A DNA stretch of 34,537 nucleotides, taken from contig JADRCO010000403.1 in NCBI GenBank assembly GCA_021464525.1, forward strand, positions 1 through 34,537. Direction: 5' to 3'. Position 1 is the first letter of the stretch; every line of letters starts with the position of its first letter. The notes under the pieces were generated by a model. The model worked only from the letters and a program-made list of their open reading frames with translations. It searched no databases and was not told the DNA's origin. Made by a program: the position numbers and the translations under genes. This DNA comes from Rhizophagus sp. LPA8_4_AMF (taxonomy: Eukaryota; Glomeromycota; Glomeromycetes; Glomerales; Glomeraceae). Shown here one piece after another: positions 1 through 10,330 of the stretch.

Positions 1-1560
1 AATGAAAGGATTTTTCTAAATTTTTTTCTGTTCCTTCTCCATTATAATAGTGATTGCCTAAACTAACCATTGCTTCAATATGGTCTTTTTCTGCTGCTTT
101 TTGATACCAATAAAAGGATTTTTTTAAATTCTTTTCTGTTCCTTCTCCATTATAATAGCAATAGGCTAAATCAAACATTGCATTAATGTGGTCTTTTTCT
201 GCTGCTTTTTGATACCAATGAAAAGATTTTTCTAAATTCTTTTCTGTTCCTTCTCCATTATAATAGAGATTGCCTAAACTAATCATTGCTTCAATACAGT
301 CTTTTTCTGCTGCTTTTTGATACCAATGAAAGGATATTTCTAAATTCTTTTCTGTTTCTTCTCCATTATAATAGAGATTGCCTAAACAAATCATTGCTTC
401 AATATGATCTTTTTCTGCTGCTTTTTGATACCAATGAAAGGCACTTTCTAAATTCTTTTCTGTTCCTACTCCCATATCATAACATGCACCTAAACCAGTC
501 ATTGCATTAATATGGCCTTTTACTGCTGCTTTTTGATACCAATAAAAGGCTTTTTCTAAATTCTTTTCTGTTCCTTCTCCATTATAATAGTGATTGGCTA
601 ATTCAAATATTGCATCAATATGGTCTTTTTCTGCTACTTTCTGACACCAATGAAAGGCTCTTTCTAAATTCTTTTCTGTTCCTTCTCCATTATAATAGCG
701 ATTGGCTAAACCAAACATTGCAAAAATATGATCTTTTTCTGCTGCTTTTTGATACCAATGAAAGGATTTTTCTAAATTCTTTTCTGTTCCTTCTCCATTA
801 TAATAGCAATAGGCTAATTCAAATATTGCATCAATATGGACTTTTTCTGCTGCTTTCTGATACCAATGAAAGGCTCTTTCTAAATTCTTTTCTGTTCCTT
901 TTCCATATTTATAACATACAGCTAAACTATACATTGCATTAATATGATCTTTTTCTGCTGCTTTTTGATACCAATTAAAGGATTTTTCTAAATTCTTTTC
1001 TGTTCCTTCTCCATTATAATAGTGATTGGCTATACTATACATTGCATCAATATGATCTTTTTCTGCTGCTTTTTGATACCAATGAAAGGTTTTATCTAAA
1101 TTCTCTTCTGTTCCTTCTCCATTATAATAGAGATTGCCTAAACCAATCATTGCTTCAATATTATCTTTTTCTGCTGCTTTTTGATACCAATGAAAGGATT
1201 TTTCTAAATTCTTTTCTGTTCCTTCTCCATTATAATAGCAATAGGCTAAATCAAACATTGCATCAATGTGGTCTTTTTCTGCTGCTTTTTGATACCAATG
1301 AAAGGATTTTTCTAAAATCTTTTCTGTTCCTTCTCCATTATAATAGCATTTGGATAAATTAAACATTGAATCAATATGATCTTTTTCTGCTGCTTTTTGA
1401 TACCAATGAAAAGATTTTTCTAAATTCTTTTCTGTTCCTTCTCCATTATAATAGTGATTGGCTAAATTAAACATTGCAATAATATGATCTTTTTCTGCTG
1501 CTTTTTGAAACAAATGAAAGGATTTTTCTAAATTCTTTTCTGTTCCTTCTCCATTCATAT
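1..1560 (-). repeat. In-frame 108-bp tandem repeat array (14 Sel1 units)
   Basis: The marker gataccaa (or a close variant) recurs at 103, 211, 319, 427, 535, 643, 751, 859, 967, 1075, 1183, 1291, 1399 and 1507, always exactly 108 bp apart. Most units differ at only a few positions. The array lies inside the Sel1 gene and each unit adds 36 residues. Confidence 0.95.
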
Positions 1561-1744
1561 AACAGTTTGCTAAATTAAACATTGCTTCTTTATCACCATT
1601 TTCTGCTAATTTTTCTAAAGAATTAATCCATTCTTTACAACATAGTTCTCCAGTAAAAGGTATATTGCAATACGAACAATTTTTGGTTTCTATTGTAACA
1701 GTATCTTTATCTGAGATATTTAATTTATTAAGTTCAGTTTCCAT
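1..1744 (-). CDS. Sel1-repeat protein, partial (C-terminus beyond left edge)
   Basis: Open on the minus strand from the ATG at 1744-1742 to the window edge (581 codons, no stop). The start has A at -3 and G at +4. Residues 1-23 are unremarkable; then comes a short cysteine motif (CSYC...GELCCKEW, about residues 24-40), then Sel1-like repeats to the edge. Fourteen WYQKAA-type helices are spaced exactly 36 residues apart, after one more divergent first repeat (EAMFNLANCY). Each unit reads roughly EAMxxLxxxYYNGEGTEKN-LEKSFHWYQKAAEKDHI. Sel1 repeats are alpha-helical, TPR-like solenoids that act as protein-binding scaffolds; the partner here cannot be read from sequence. No kinase domain precedes the repeats. 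No introns are needed in the visible part. The family and frame are certain; the total length is unknown. Confidence 0.93.
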   Translation of the reverse strand, partial: METELNKLNISDKDTVTIETKNCSYCNIPFTGELCCKEWINSLEKLAENGDKEAMFNLANCYMNGEGTEKNLEKSFHLFQKAAEKDHIIAMFNLANHYYNGEGTEKNLEKSFHWYQKAAEKDHIDSMFNLSKCYYNGEGTEKILEKSFHWYQKAAEKDHIDAMFDLAYCYYNGEGTEKNLEKSFHWYQKAAEKDNIEAMIGLGNLYYNGEGTEENLDKTFHWYQKAAEKDHIDAMYSIANHYYNGEGTEKNLEKSFNWYQKAAEKDHINAMYSLAVCYKYGKGTEKNLERAFHWYQKAAEKVHIDAIFELAYCYYNGEGTEKNLEKSFHWYQKAAEKDHIFAMFGLANRYYNGEGTEKNLERAFHWCQKVAEKDHIDAIFELANHYYNGEGTEKNLEKAFYWYQKAAVKGHINAMTGLGACYDMGVGTEKNLESAFHWYQKAAEKDHIEAMICLGNLYYNGEETEKNLEISFHWYQKAAEKDCIEAMISLGNLYYNGEGTEKNLEKSFHWYQKAAEKDHINAMFDLAYCYYNGEGTEKNLKKSFYWYQKAAEKDHIEAMVSLGNHYYNGEGTEKNLEKSFH

Positions 1745-4549
1745 TTGTTATTTAGAAATTTGTTTTACTAAAAAGAAATGTTATTTTTTTTTTATTTATT
1801 TTATTTTTTTAAATTTTTTTTTAGACAAAATTTTTTTTTTCTTATTTACTGTAAATGAAGCTACTAATAAGGAATACTTTTAACCAAAAGTAGAAATTAC
1901 AACAATAAAAAAAATTTCGGTCCGTAATATTTCCGATGCATTTGATGCACTGATCTGCATTGAGAAATTTCATTGCCTAAAGTGGAATAGTTTTGGCCAG
2001 CATTACGGAATTAAGAAATTATACTTGTGACAAATAAGAAAGCACAAATAAATTTTTCGGAGGGGGTGACATGTGACAAATATCTTTATTATGATCACGT
2101 GGTTTTGCCTGCTGTAGACGTTAATATTTAATAAATAAGTGTTCATGTTTTCTATAATAAAAACAATAACAAAAATTAAATTTTTTTATTTTTTCACTTC
2201 AAGATTATAAAAAGCATTTTTATCAGCATTTTGCTCCAATATAATTATGATGGTATATTCTATTTTACAATTTTTGTTTTTTAGATAATGATTTTTTTTT
2301 TATTTATTGTCCGGGGTGTAGCAAAGGATATTCTAGCATTACTATGCGCTAGACGGTTTTGATCTGTAACTCATGCAATTTTCCTCCCCTCCTACCATCT
2401 ACTTACGTTATAATTCCCTTTTTGAACAAAACTACTCCTGCTTATTTTCTTTTAGCCATATACTAAGTAATTTAATTTATTGTAAAAATGTAATAAATAA
2501 ATAGGATTACAATTAGTTAAGCAAAAGATAATTAGATCTATTTTTTTTAACGACAAAGTATGAAAATTTTACTATTTGTTAAAGCTCCCTGACATATTTA
2601 ATGTTTACTCGTTAAACTTTATATAATAACTTGAATATATCCGATTTTGCATCTTAAAGATATTAACAATAATTAATAAAAAGATAAATTGAATTTTTAA
2701 AAGGAAAGATTAAGCTTTGAATAAATTATAACGATTAACAAGAAATATTACAATTTTTGTTTTTACGAAAAGAGAAATAATTTAAATCCAGAACGTCTTT
2801 CCATTTTTTATTCTTAAAGTTGTTACATCTAGTTTATTTTTGTGTGTGTATACTTTACAATACAGATTTAAAAACAATAACAATATTTCCACCCAAGTCG
2901 TTGTATTATTTTCTCCGAGCAGAATTATTGTTACATAAATGGTTTTTCATAAATATTATATTTAATTGTTGTATCATACTTAAAAAAAAAATCATTAGAA
3001 TTATTTAAAATTTTATTGTATAAGAATTTATTATTCACTTGAATTTTATACACCATGGAAATATAATGAGAGCTAAACCATACAAATCATAAAACTTCTC
3101 ATATTATTGATACTATCGGCTGTGAATTTATTTACGTATGACTTTTACTCTTTAATCATTATTAGAGGTCTAAATTGGTTAATCCGATTATATCACCAGT
3201 TCGATTAATTTAATTAATTTAGATTAAATTTATTTAAAAAAGGATTATTTATTAAAAGTATTAACTGATGTATCAAACATTCCGTATAATGAATTTCATT
3301 AACTTATTGACGTTCAAAGTCTACGTGTACACAAAACAAAACAATCTAACAGTTTTTTTTCGTTTTTTAAATGTCAGAGTTAAATTGATTAGGGTTAAAA
3401 AAAATTAAATTAAATATAATTTCTAGTAACCGTAACAATTGACGCAATTGTAAATCATAAATATTCATCCATAGTCAGAATATCTGGTTTTCTCAACGAA
3501 AAGATTTTTGTTTCCGATCTTTTATAAATAGTCATATAATAGATGATTCTAGAAAAAAGACGGGTAATAATATGATGTATTATTATTGATTTTCATCATA
3601 ATACAAATTGATTGATAAAATGAAGAAATATTTTATACAGCCGCAAGAACCTTTTTTTAAATAAAAATTTTAATTTTTGTTGGTTATTTCACAATTAATT
3701 AATATTATATCAAATGTTTATAAAAATACAAATAAACTATGATCCATTCCATCGGATATATAATGGTTTTCATTTTATTTCAAAGATTCTAAAAAATGCA
3801 ATTAATCAATTCGATTGTCGATATTGATGGTTTTAGCCTTCATTTGTTTTGAATTTCGGCTAATGCGGATATTCCGAAATTAACTTTTAATTGTAATGTC
3901 TTTATGAACATATTCATATCTTTTATATTTATACAAAATAGAAAAAAATTACAAATAAATCGTAAACTATCATTTTAACTTCTTATTGGGAAAGTTCTAA
4001 AATCTCAACGTCAGCAGAATAATAATTTTACCAAGACTACGGAATTAAGCATGTCAATTGTGGCTATGATATATGGAGTTATGGACTATAAATAAGTTTT
4101 ACTTAATGAATCTTATCTGCTATATCAATTACATAAATATGTGGTACGTCATATTGCATGATGGTCCATTGCTTCCATTTTAGAAAAAATAATTTTTTTT
4201 TGTGCTCCTTACCGAAATCATCTATGAATGAAAGTAAAAAAGTTTAAATGAATAAACTTAATTAATAAAAATAAATTCATGGCGTAAAAATTTCCCTTTT
4301 TTAAATTTCATATAACCAAATAAAGAAATTATTAAATCAAAAAATAAAATGTATGAAAAGAAAAAATAAAAGATTTTACAGATAAAGAATTTTTTAAGAA
4401 ACCTAATTTATATAATAAATAATAATAAATAATTATAAATATTATTAATTATTTTTATTAATAATTTATATGAATTTTTATATAAATACTGTATGATCAA
4501 TAATATCTTTTATTAATTTCAACCCCTCCAGTAATTATTTAAAAAAATT
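1745..4549. other. Gene-poor AT-rich intergenic region
   Basis: Long AT-rich stretch with no convincing coding frame; the short open frames near 1665 and 2820 are low-complexity. It contains a CACGTG palindrome at 2096-2101 and one copy of a dispersed motif (TTTTGGCC-GCATTACGG, 1991-2010) also found near 12.5 and 22.3 kb. A related ACGGAATTAAG sequence lies near 4040. It probably holds the divergent promoters of the Sel1 and HSPA12-like genes plus old repeat debris. Confidence 0.6.
4479..4488 (+). promoter_or_regulatory. Candidate TATA box of the HSPA12-like gene
   Basis: TATATAAATA lies about 60 bp upstream of the ATG at 4550, a plausible core promoter position. The surroundings are very AT-rich, so a chance match is possible. 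Confidence 0.4.
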
Positions 4550-6651
4550 ATGGCGTGGAGAAGCGATATTCGTGTTGTTGTTGGTTTAGGTATAGTTATA
4601 GCAATTTAAACATATCGATTTGAATATTTTTTTTTTTTTTTAGTATTAAATTAATTATTTTACATATTTAATACACCATAGATTTCGGAACCACCTATTC
4701 GGTAAATGTTGTGGTTTCATTATATTACATTTAATTAGATACGGTAATATAATTAAATGTATACATTTTTTTTCATAGGGATTTTCTTGTTATCATTGCG
4801 AGGACAAAGATATAGGAGATATCAAAGTAAACTGTGAATGGCCTGGAAAGGAAATGCTTGGGATTTTTAAGACAAATACCGTACTTCAATACAAAGAAGG
4901 ATTTGAGGAAGTTGAATTGTGGGGTAATCCGGCCTTATGTAAAAAACCAAATACGAAAGGCAAAGATAATGAAACGAGACCAATAGAATTATTTAAACTA
5001 TATTTAGGTAATTGTTTAGATAAGTATAAACCAGTTTTGCCCGAACCATTAAATTACAAAAAAGTGATTACTGATTATCTTCATGAAATTGGAAAGGTAA
5101 ACAAATTTTAATTAATTTGGATATAATATAATATACTATAATCACTAATCATTTTAATTAATAAAGCAAATCAAAGAAACTGTTCAATCGTATTGGATAT
5201 GTATTAAGTTTATGGAAAATATCCTTTTAATTGTTACTGTACCAGCTGAATATTCAGAAAGTGATAAAGCTATTATGAGAGAATGTATATTCAATGCTGG
5301 TTTGATAAGTGACATACATTCAGAAAAATTACAATTTACAACTGAACGTAAGTTTAATTTTGTTTATGTTTTTAATGACGAAATATTAATAGAATTATTC
5401 TTAAAATAAATATAGCCGAAGCTGCAGCAATTTATTGTACGAAAAGCAGCTTAAAGGAACATAAACTTGCAAAACCCGGAAGTATGTTTAAAGTATTGAT
5501 CGTACAATTTATTAAATAATTTTATATCAATTACTAAATATTATTTTACTAATAAAGCAAACTTTATGGTCGTTGACTGTGGCGGTGGTACGGTAGATTT
5601 AACAACACGTAAATTATTGGAAGAAGATCAATTAGGTGAAATCACTGAGCGAGCAGGTGACTTTTGTGGGAGTACTTTTATTGATAAAGAATTTATAGAA
5701 TTTCTAAAGTGTGAAGTTGGAAATTCAGCCATAAATTCGTATATCGAGGAGCATTATGGTCAATTACAATACTTGGTTCAAGCTTTTTGTCAAGATGTCA
5801 AGTTAAATTTCACAGGAGATAAATTAGATTGTAAATATGATTTAGATCTTGAAGCATTAGCTCCTAAATTATTAACATATGTTACTGGATCGGAGAGAGA
5901 TTCGATGCTTAAAAAAGAATGGATAATTGAACTTGATTATAAAACCGTTAAATCTATGTTTGATCCTATTATCGATAGAATTATTAAAATGATTCGTGCT
6001 CAATTAAATAATTCTGAAAAATGTTCAGCAATATTTTTGGTTGGAGGTTTCGGTCAATCAAAATATTTACAAAAAAGGGTTGAGGAAGAATTTGGTGATT
6101 TTGTAGAAAATATCTCAATTCCGAATCAACCTATTGCGGCAGTTGTACGTGGTGCAGCAATATATGGAAAAAGTTTACAAGAATCAAAAAATATGAAAAG
6201 TATGAGTAATTTAAAATGTATTATTGCAACTCGTGTATTAAAATATACATTTGGAATTAGAATAACTCCTTTATGGGAATATGGAGATCCAGCAGATAGA
6301 CGTAAAAGTGATGGAAGAATTCATAAATTTTATTGTATTGCAGAACGTAAAACTATAGTTACAATTGATCAAGAATTTAAGGTTGAAGATTTAATTCCTA
6401 TTTATTCAGATCAAACAAGAATGAGTTTTGATATATATTATACAAAAGATAGTGATACTATTTATTGTGATGATGATGAGCCTGGTATGAAATTGCTTGG
6501 TAAATTACTTATTGATCTCCCTGATGTAGAATTAGAAAATAAAGGACCATGCACATTTTGTTTATCATTTGGTGATATGGAAATTAAAGCTAGAGCATTT
6601 AATCAAGTAAATGGGCAAAATTATCATACCAAATTCGAATTAAAGTATTAA
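4550..6651 (+). CDS. HSPA12-type Hsp70-like ATPase domain protein, six exons
   Basis: Exons 4550-4589, 4682-4701, 4779-5096, 5167-5347, 5416-5481 and 5558-6651 join without a break into 1719 nt (572 residues). All five introns are GT-AG and 68-92 nt long. The product carries the actin/Hsp70 nucleotide-binding motifs: phosphate-1 LDFGTTYSGF at residues 13-22, TTEPEAAAIYC about 176-186, phosphate-2 VVDCGGGTVDL at 213-223, and the adenosine motif LVGGFGQSKYL at about 369-379. The order and wording (KTNTVLQY, ELFKLYLG, TVPAEYSE) are those of the HSPA12 branch of Hsp70, which has an ATPase half but lacks a classical substrate-binding domain. The expected role is ATP-dependent chaperone-like or signalling function in the cytoplasm; the partner is unknown. 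Exon 2 is only 20 nt and encodes part of the phosphate-1 loop. No frame damage is seen. The start ATG opens the only exon that supplies the first half of the phosphate-1 motif. Confidence 0.92.
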
Positions 6652-7342
6652 ATGAATTAGATGGTTTTTAGATTACTATTTTTAATAGTATTATTTAAAT
6701 ATAGTTATAGATTTGGAGATTCATTTCTTAGTAGACTAAAGTTGTATTTTTTTAGTATAAATTACTGTCATTTTTAATTTTTATGTATTGGAATATTTAA
6801 TTAAATTTACAATATTTTTTTTGTTATAAATAAATTTAATGTTATATAATCTTATATATTCATAGTCCAATTTTGTTGCTATAAAAGAAGTAAATATGAT
6901 TACTAACCCTTTTATATATATTTCTCCAAAATCATCATACAGAACTTTCCTTTTGTGATAATTCCTATTACTTTTTTAGTTACTGGCTGACGTTATTATA
7001 ATTCCGGCTCCAAAAAATGCGTATAGCTAATAGAAAAATTTTTTTTTTTTTTGCCCACTACCTTATCCTATAATTGAAATGGTTTAATTACACTGCCACG
7101 TCCATTCCGGGAATTTATTATGTCATTTTATGTATATCATCGCAAAATGTGTTACCAAATAAGTCGTAATAGAACTCCTGTTAAATATTCATCTGAAACT
7201 TGATAAGCCATAGATGTCATAGATGACAAATACCTAAGCAACTCAATCTTACTAAAAAGAATTCCTGATAATAAGATAAAATGAGTCTTTTTTACCTACC
7301 TTTTTCCCTTTGATACTTTGATACTCTTTTTTTTCTTTCAAG
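6652..7342. other. Intergenic region between HSPA12-like and F-box genes
   Basis: AT-rich spacer with a run of T at 7039-7052 and one copy of a dispersed repeat at 6967-7056. No coding frame is supported here. The region must contain the 3' end of the upstream gene and the promoter of the F-box gene, but I see no clear TATA box or polyadenylation signal. Confidence 0.55.
6967..7056 (+). repeat. Dispersed repeat, copy 1 (second copy at 32537-32620)
   Basis: From ATTACTTTTTTAG through TACTGGCTGACG, TATAATTCCGGCTCC and AATGCGTATAGCTAATAG to the T run, this segment aligns along its length with 32537-32620, which carries TACTGACC, CATAATTCTGGCCC and AATGTGTACAGTTAACAG. The two copies differ mainly by transitions, so this looks like an old interspersed repeat. 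Confidence 0.6.
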
Positions 7343-8914
7343 ATGCCCATATTTTCATTACCTAGTGAATGCTTATACAATATATTCTTTATTCTTGGTG
7401 ATGAATACTTATACAATTGTTTATTTGTTAATAGATACTGGTGCATAGTCGCTATTCCTATACTTTGGAGAAATCCTTTTAATTTACGTAGTCACTATCT
7501 TAAACCTAAATTAATAAATACTTTACTTTCTTGTCTTAATAATGTTGAAGTATCTTCATTAATTCCTTTTGCAATAAATCTTCCAAAAAATCAAAATCTT
7601 TTATTTGATTATGGAAAATTTATAAAAATAATCGATCAAGAATATGTTTTAAAGAATGTCATAAGTTGGCTTCGAGAAATTATTCCACATAATGATATAT
7701 TCGAAGATAGGAGAATTCAATGTTTGACCAATGCCATATATCATATGATTATACGACAAGGGTTAAATTTACAAGAATTCGATTTATGTATTGATAATAA
7801 AGTTGATATGCTTTTTCTCGAAGATCTTGCACAGGATGAAAGGATTACAAATTTAAGAATCTTACATTTAGGTTTAAATGTTAGTAAAAAAAAAAGAAAT
7901 AATATTAACATTCATTATGCCATGACATTTTTAATAGTGATTCCTTTAATATGTCATAATATTATTGAATTTAATCTATACATTCACAAATTAAATATAC
8001 ATTGTGTCAGTTTAATTTCATATATTATCAAGTCTCAACCTTTAGAGAGGATGACTATACATATGAAATCATTAAGAAAGAATGCTAAAGAAATCATACA
8101 TGCATTGACATTTAGATCAAAAACTTTAAAAATATTGACATTTACATTTATGAATTTAGAAAAACTTGATCTATCATTTGTATTAAAATTGGAACTCTTA
8201 GAAAAACTTAAATTTACTAATTGTAAAGGTTTTGTATCATATCAACATTGTGATGTTCTTTCTAAGAAACTTCAATTAAAAGTATTTACACTATTACATT
8301 GTGGTTTTCGCGGAGGAATTAATAGTAATTGCAACATAACATTTGATGTGGTGAAAACAATGATTGGTTCTCTTAGTGGTGAATCTTTAAATAAGTTAAC
8401 TTTGAATGTTATTACTCCAGAAATAATCAAAATTGTTAAAGAATCATGTCCAAATATTAATTATTTAAATATTTCAATTAAATCAGAAAATTTTCACGAT
8501 TCTATGATCTTGAACATTTGTGATATATCATCATTAAGGATCCTTATATTACATAATAGTTGTTCTGATATTGTAAATACTGTTGTAAAAATTCTGGGAG
8601 ATAATCTAACTTATGTTGAACAATTATTTTTGGGTTGTTTCATTGATTTACCTTCGTTTGAATATTTTACTAATAATTGTAAGGCTAATTTAAAAAAATT
8701 GAGTCTTGAAACTGATTATAAAATTGAATCTTATCCCAAAGAACACTTATTATGTATAAGTAATTATCAAAAGATTCATAAATCTTTAGAAATATTAGAA
8801 TTTAAGGGAGTTGCAACGATTAATAATGATATTGTTTGGAGTAGTGAAGAATTGGAAATTGTTACTTCTTTAGAAAATCAGGGTATTCAATTAAATAGTA
8901 CTTGGTATAAGTAA
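7343..8914 (+). CDS. F-box protein with LRR-like C-terminal region
   Basis: Intronless frame of 523 residues starting at ATG 7343. Residues 5-45 are an F-box (LPSECLYNIFFIL, then LFVNRYWCIVAIPILWRNPF), which normally binds Skp1 in an SCF ubiquitin ligase. The remainder is rich in Leu/Ile/Asn with irregular LRR-like segments (LRILHLGLN, LEKLKFTNC, LNKLTLNV, LNYLNISI), the usual substrate-recognition part of such proteins. It ends with the typical EELEIVTSLENQGI tail. The expected role is selecting a target for ubiquitination; the target cannot be read from the sequence. F-box/LRR proteins of this build are a large family in glomeromycotan fungi (family knowledge). A decayed relative lies 1.4 kb downstream. 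An open frame on the opposite strand at 7252-7446 is a shadow. Confidence 0.88.
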   Translation: MPIFSLPSECLYNIFFILGDEYLYNCLFVNRYWCIVAIPILWRNPFNLRSHYLKPKLINTLLSCLNNVEVSSLIPFAINLPKNQNLLFDYGKFIKIIDQEYVLKNVISWLREIIPHNDIFEDRRIQCLTNAIYHMIIRQGLNLQEFDLCIDNKVDMLFLEDLAQDERITNLRILHLGLNVSKKKRNNINIHYAMTFLIVIPLICHNIIEFNLYIHKLNIHCVSLISYIIKSQPLERMTIHMKSLRKNAKEIIHALTFRSKTLKILTFTFMNLEKLDLSFVLKLELLEKLKFTNCKGFVSYQHCDVLSKKLQLKVFTLLHCGFRGGINSNCNITFDVVKTMIGSLSGESLNKLTLNVITPEIIKIVKESCPNINYLNISIKSENFHDSMILNICDISSLRILILHNSCSDIVNTVVKILGDNLTYVEQLFLGCFIDLPSFEYFTNNCKANLKKLSLETDYKIESYPKEHLLCISNYQKIHKSLEILEFKGVATINNDIVWSSEELEIVTSLENQGIQLNSTWYK

Positions 8915-8982
8915 AATATTAGTAATAAATGAAAAGATAGGATTAAAGTATATAGTATGTAAAGTATAATAATTTTATTTGG

Positions 8983-9608
8983 AATTAATTCTAAAGTTGA
9001 GAGTATATTAAGTTGTATGACTGGTATGTGATTATCAATTTTATCAAAGTTGTCATAGTTAAATTAGTGCAATACAATTGAATATTTTTTAGGGTGATAT
9101 TAGAAATACTGTAAGCTCAGTATATATATTTTTTCAATTAAAAGTTAAAGGTTTTAATACTTTATTTTAAATTCTTTATTACACAAATAACTCTAGTATA
9201 TAAAATATATTCTGTATTTTTATAATATTCCAAAGAATACTATTAATTGATAGCATTATAACTGCCTAATAATTAATCTTGCATTTTATTTTCAAATTAA
9301 TTCTAAAGTTGAGAGTATATTAAGTTGTAATGACTGGTATGTGATTATCCATCTTATCAAAGTTGTCATATTTAAATTAGTGCAATACAATTGAATATTT
9401 TTTAGGGTGATATTAGAAATACTGTAAGCTCAGTATATATATTTTTTCAATTAAAAGTTAAAGGTTTTAATACTTTATTTTAAATTCTTTATTACACAAA
9501 TAACTCTAGTATATATAATATATTCTGTATATTTATAATATTCCAAAGAATACTATTAATTGATAGCATGATAACTGTCTAATAATTAATCTTGCTTTTT
9601 ATTTTCAA
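8983..9608. repeat. 312-bp direct tandem duplication
   Basis: The segment beginning AATTAATTCTAAAGTTGAG at 8983 is repeated from 9295, in head-to-tail register with a 312-bp offset, ending with ATTTTCAA at 9608. Copies differ by scattered substitutions and single-base indels only (for example GTTGTATGACTGG against GTTGTAATGACTGG). It lies just after the F-box stop codon and contains no open frame, so it duplicates 3'-flanking DNA. Confidence 0.92.
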
Positions 9609-10330
9609 GATCATTAGATTTTCTTGTTATGTTAATTCAAAATTTGATAATTCCCATAAATGCATAGATCCCTATTATTTACTTGCCATCCATATTAATG
9701 GGATGTTATGTTCAGTCAGTTCAGTTAGTTCAGTTGATACTTTTTGATTAAATAATTGATTAATTTAAAATTTTTATCAGGGCTCATAATTAAATAAAGA
9801 ATTATATGTAAATACAGTTTTATGTAAATAACTTGTGACCTACAAGTAATTTGAGTATACTGAGCATTACTAGTTATTAAAAATCAATAAATAAAAATAA
9901 ATTTAATAAACTAATTCTAATGTATTGCAATTACCATCATATCCTTTAGTACTTGAAACTAATTTAAATTTATTGAGAAAAAAAATTTGGATCAATTCTT
10001 TCTTTTTGAATGGAATCAAAAGATTTTAATGTTAATTTCCATTATTATTAGGTAACTAGAAATACTTGATGAAAATCCAATCAACCAAAAGTTTAAAGGA
10101 TTTAAAGACAGTATTGATGAAATGAGCTAATAAAACCTAATTTTCTACAAAAAATTTAAATCGCTTGAGACAGTAACTTTATTACGGTACATCAAATACA
10201 ATAAGTCATACGTCTCACATTGCATCAAATGTCAGCATGAAAGTTATGAACAATATGACATCTAAAATCAGGCTTATAATAACTTATTCTGATACTCCGT
10301 GAAAACTTTTTTCCTTCCTAAATTTCTAAG
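9609..10330. other. Intergenic region upstream of the F-box pseudogene
   Basis: AT-rich, no coding frame seen. A short TCAGTTAGTTCAGT direct repeat occurs near 9715-9735. Nothing else stands out. Confidence 0.5.

Noticed and set aside
286-1362. Plus-strand open frames rich in Leu and Phe across the left edge
   Set aside because: They are antisense to the 108-bp Sel1 array; the minus strand has a continuous 581-codon frame with a clear family.
7252-7446. Minus-strand 64-residue frame over the start of the F-box gene
   Set aside because: Overlaps the F-box coding start and has no features of its own.
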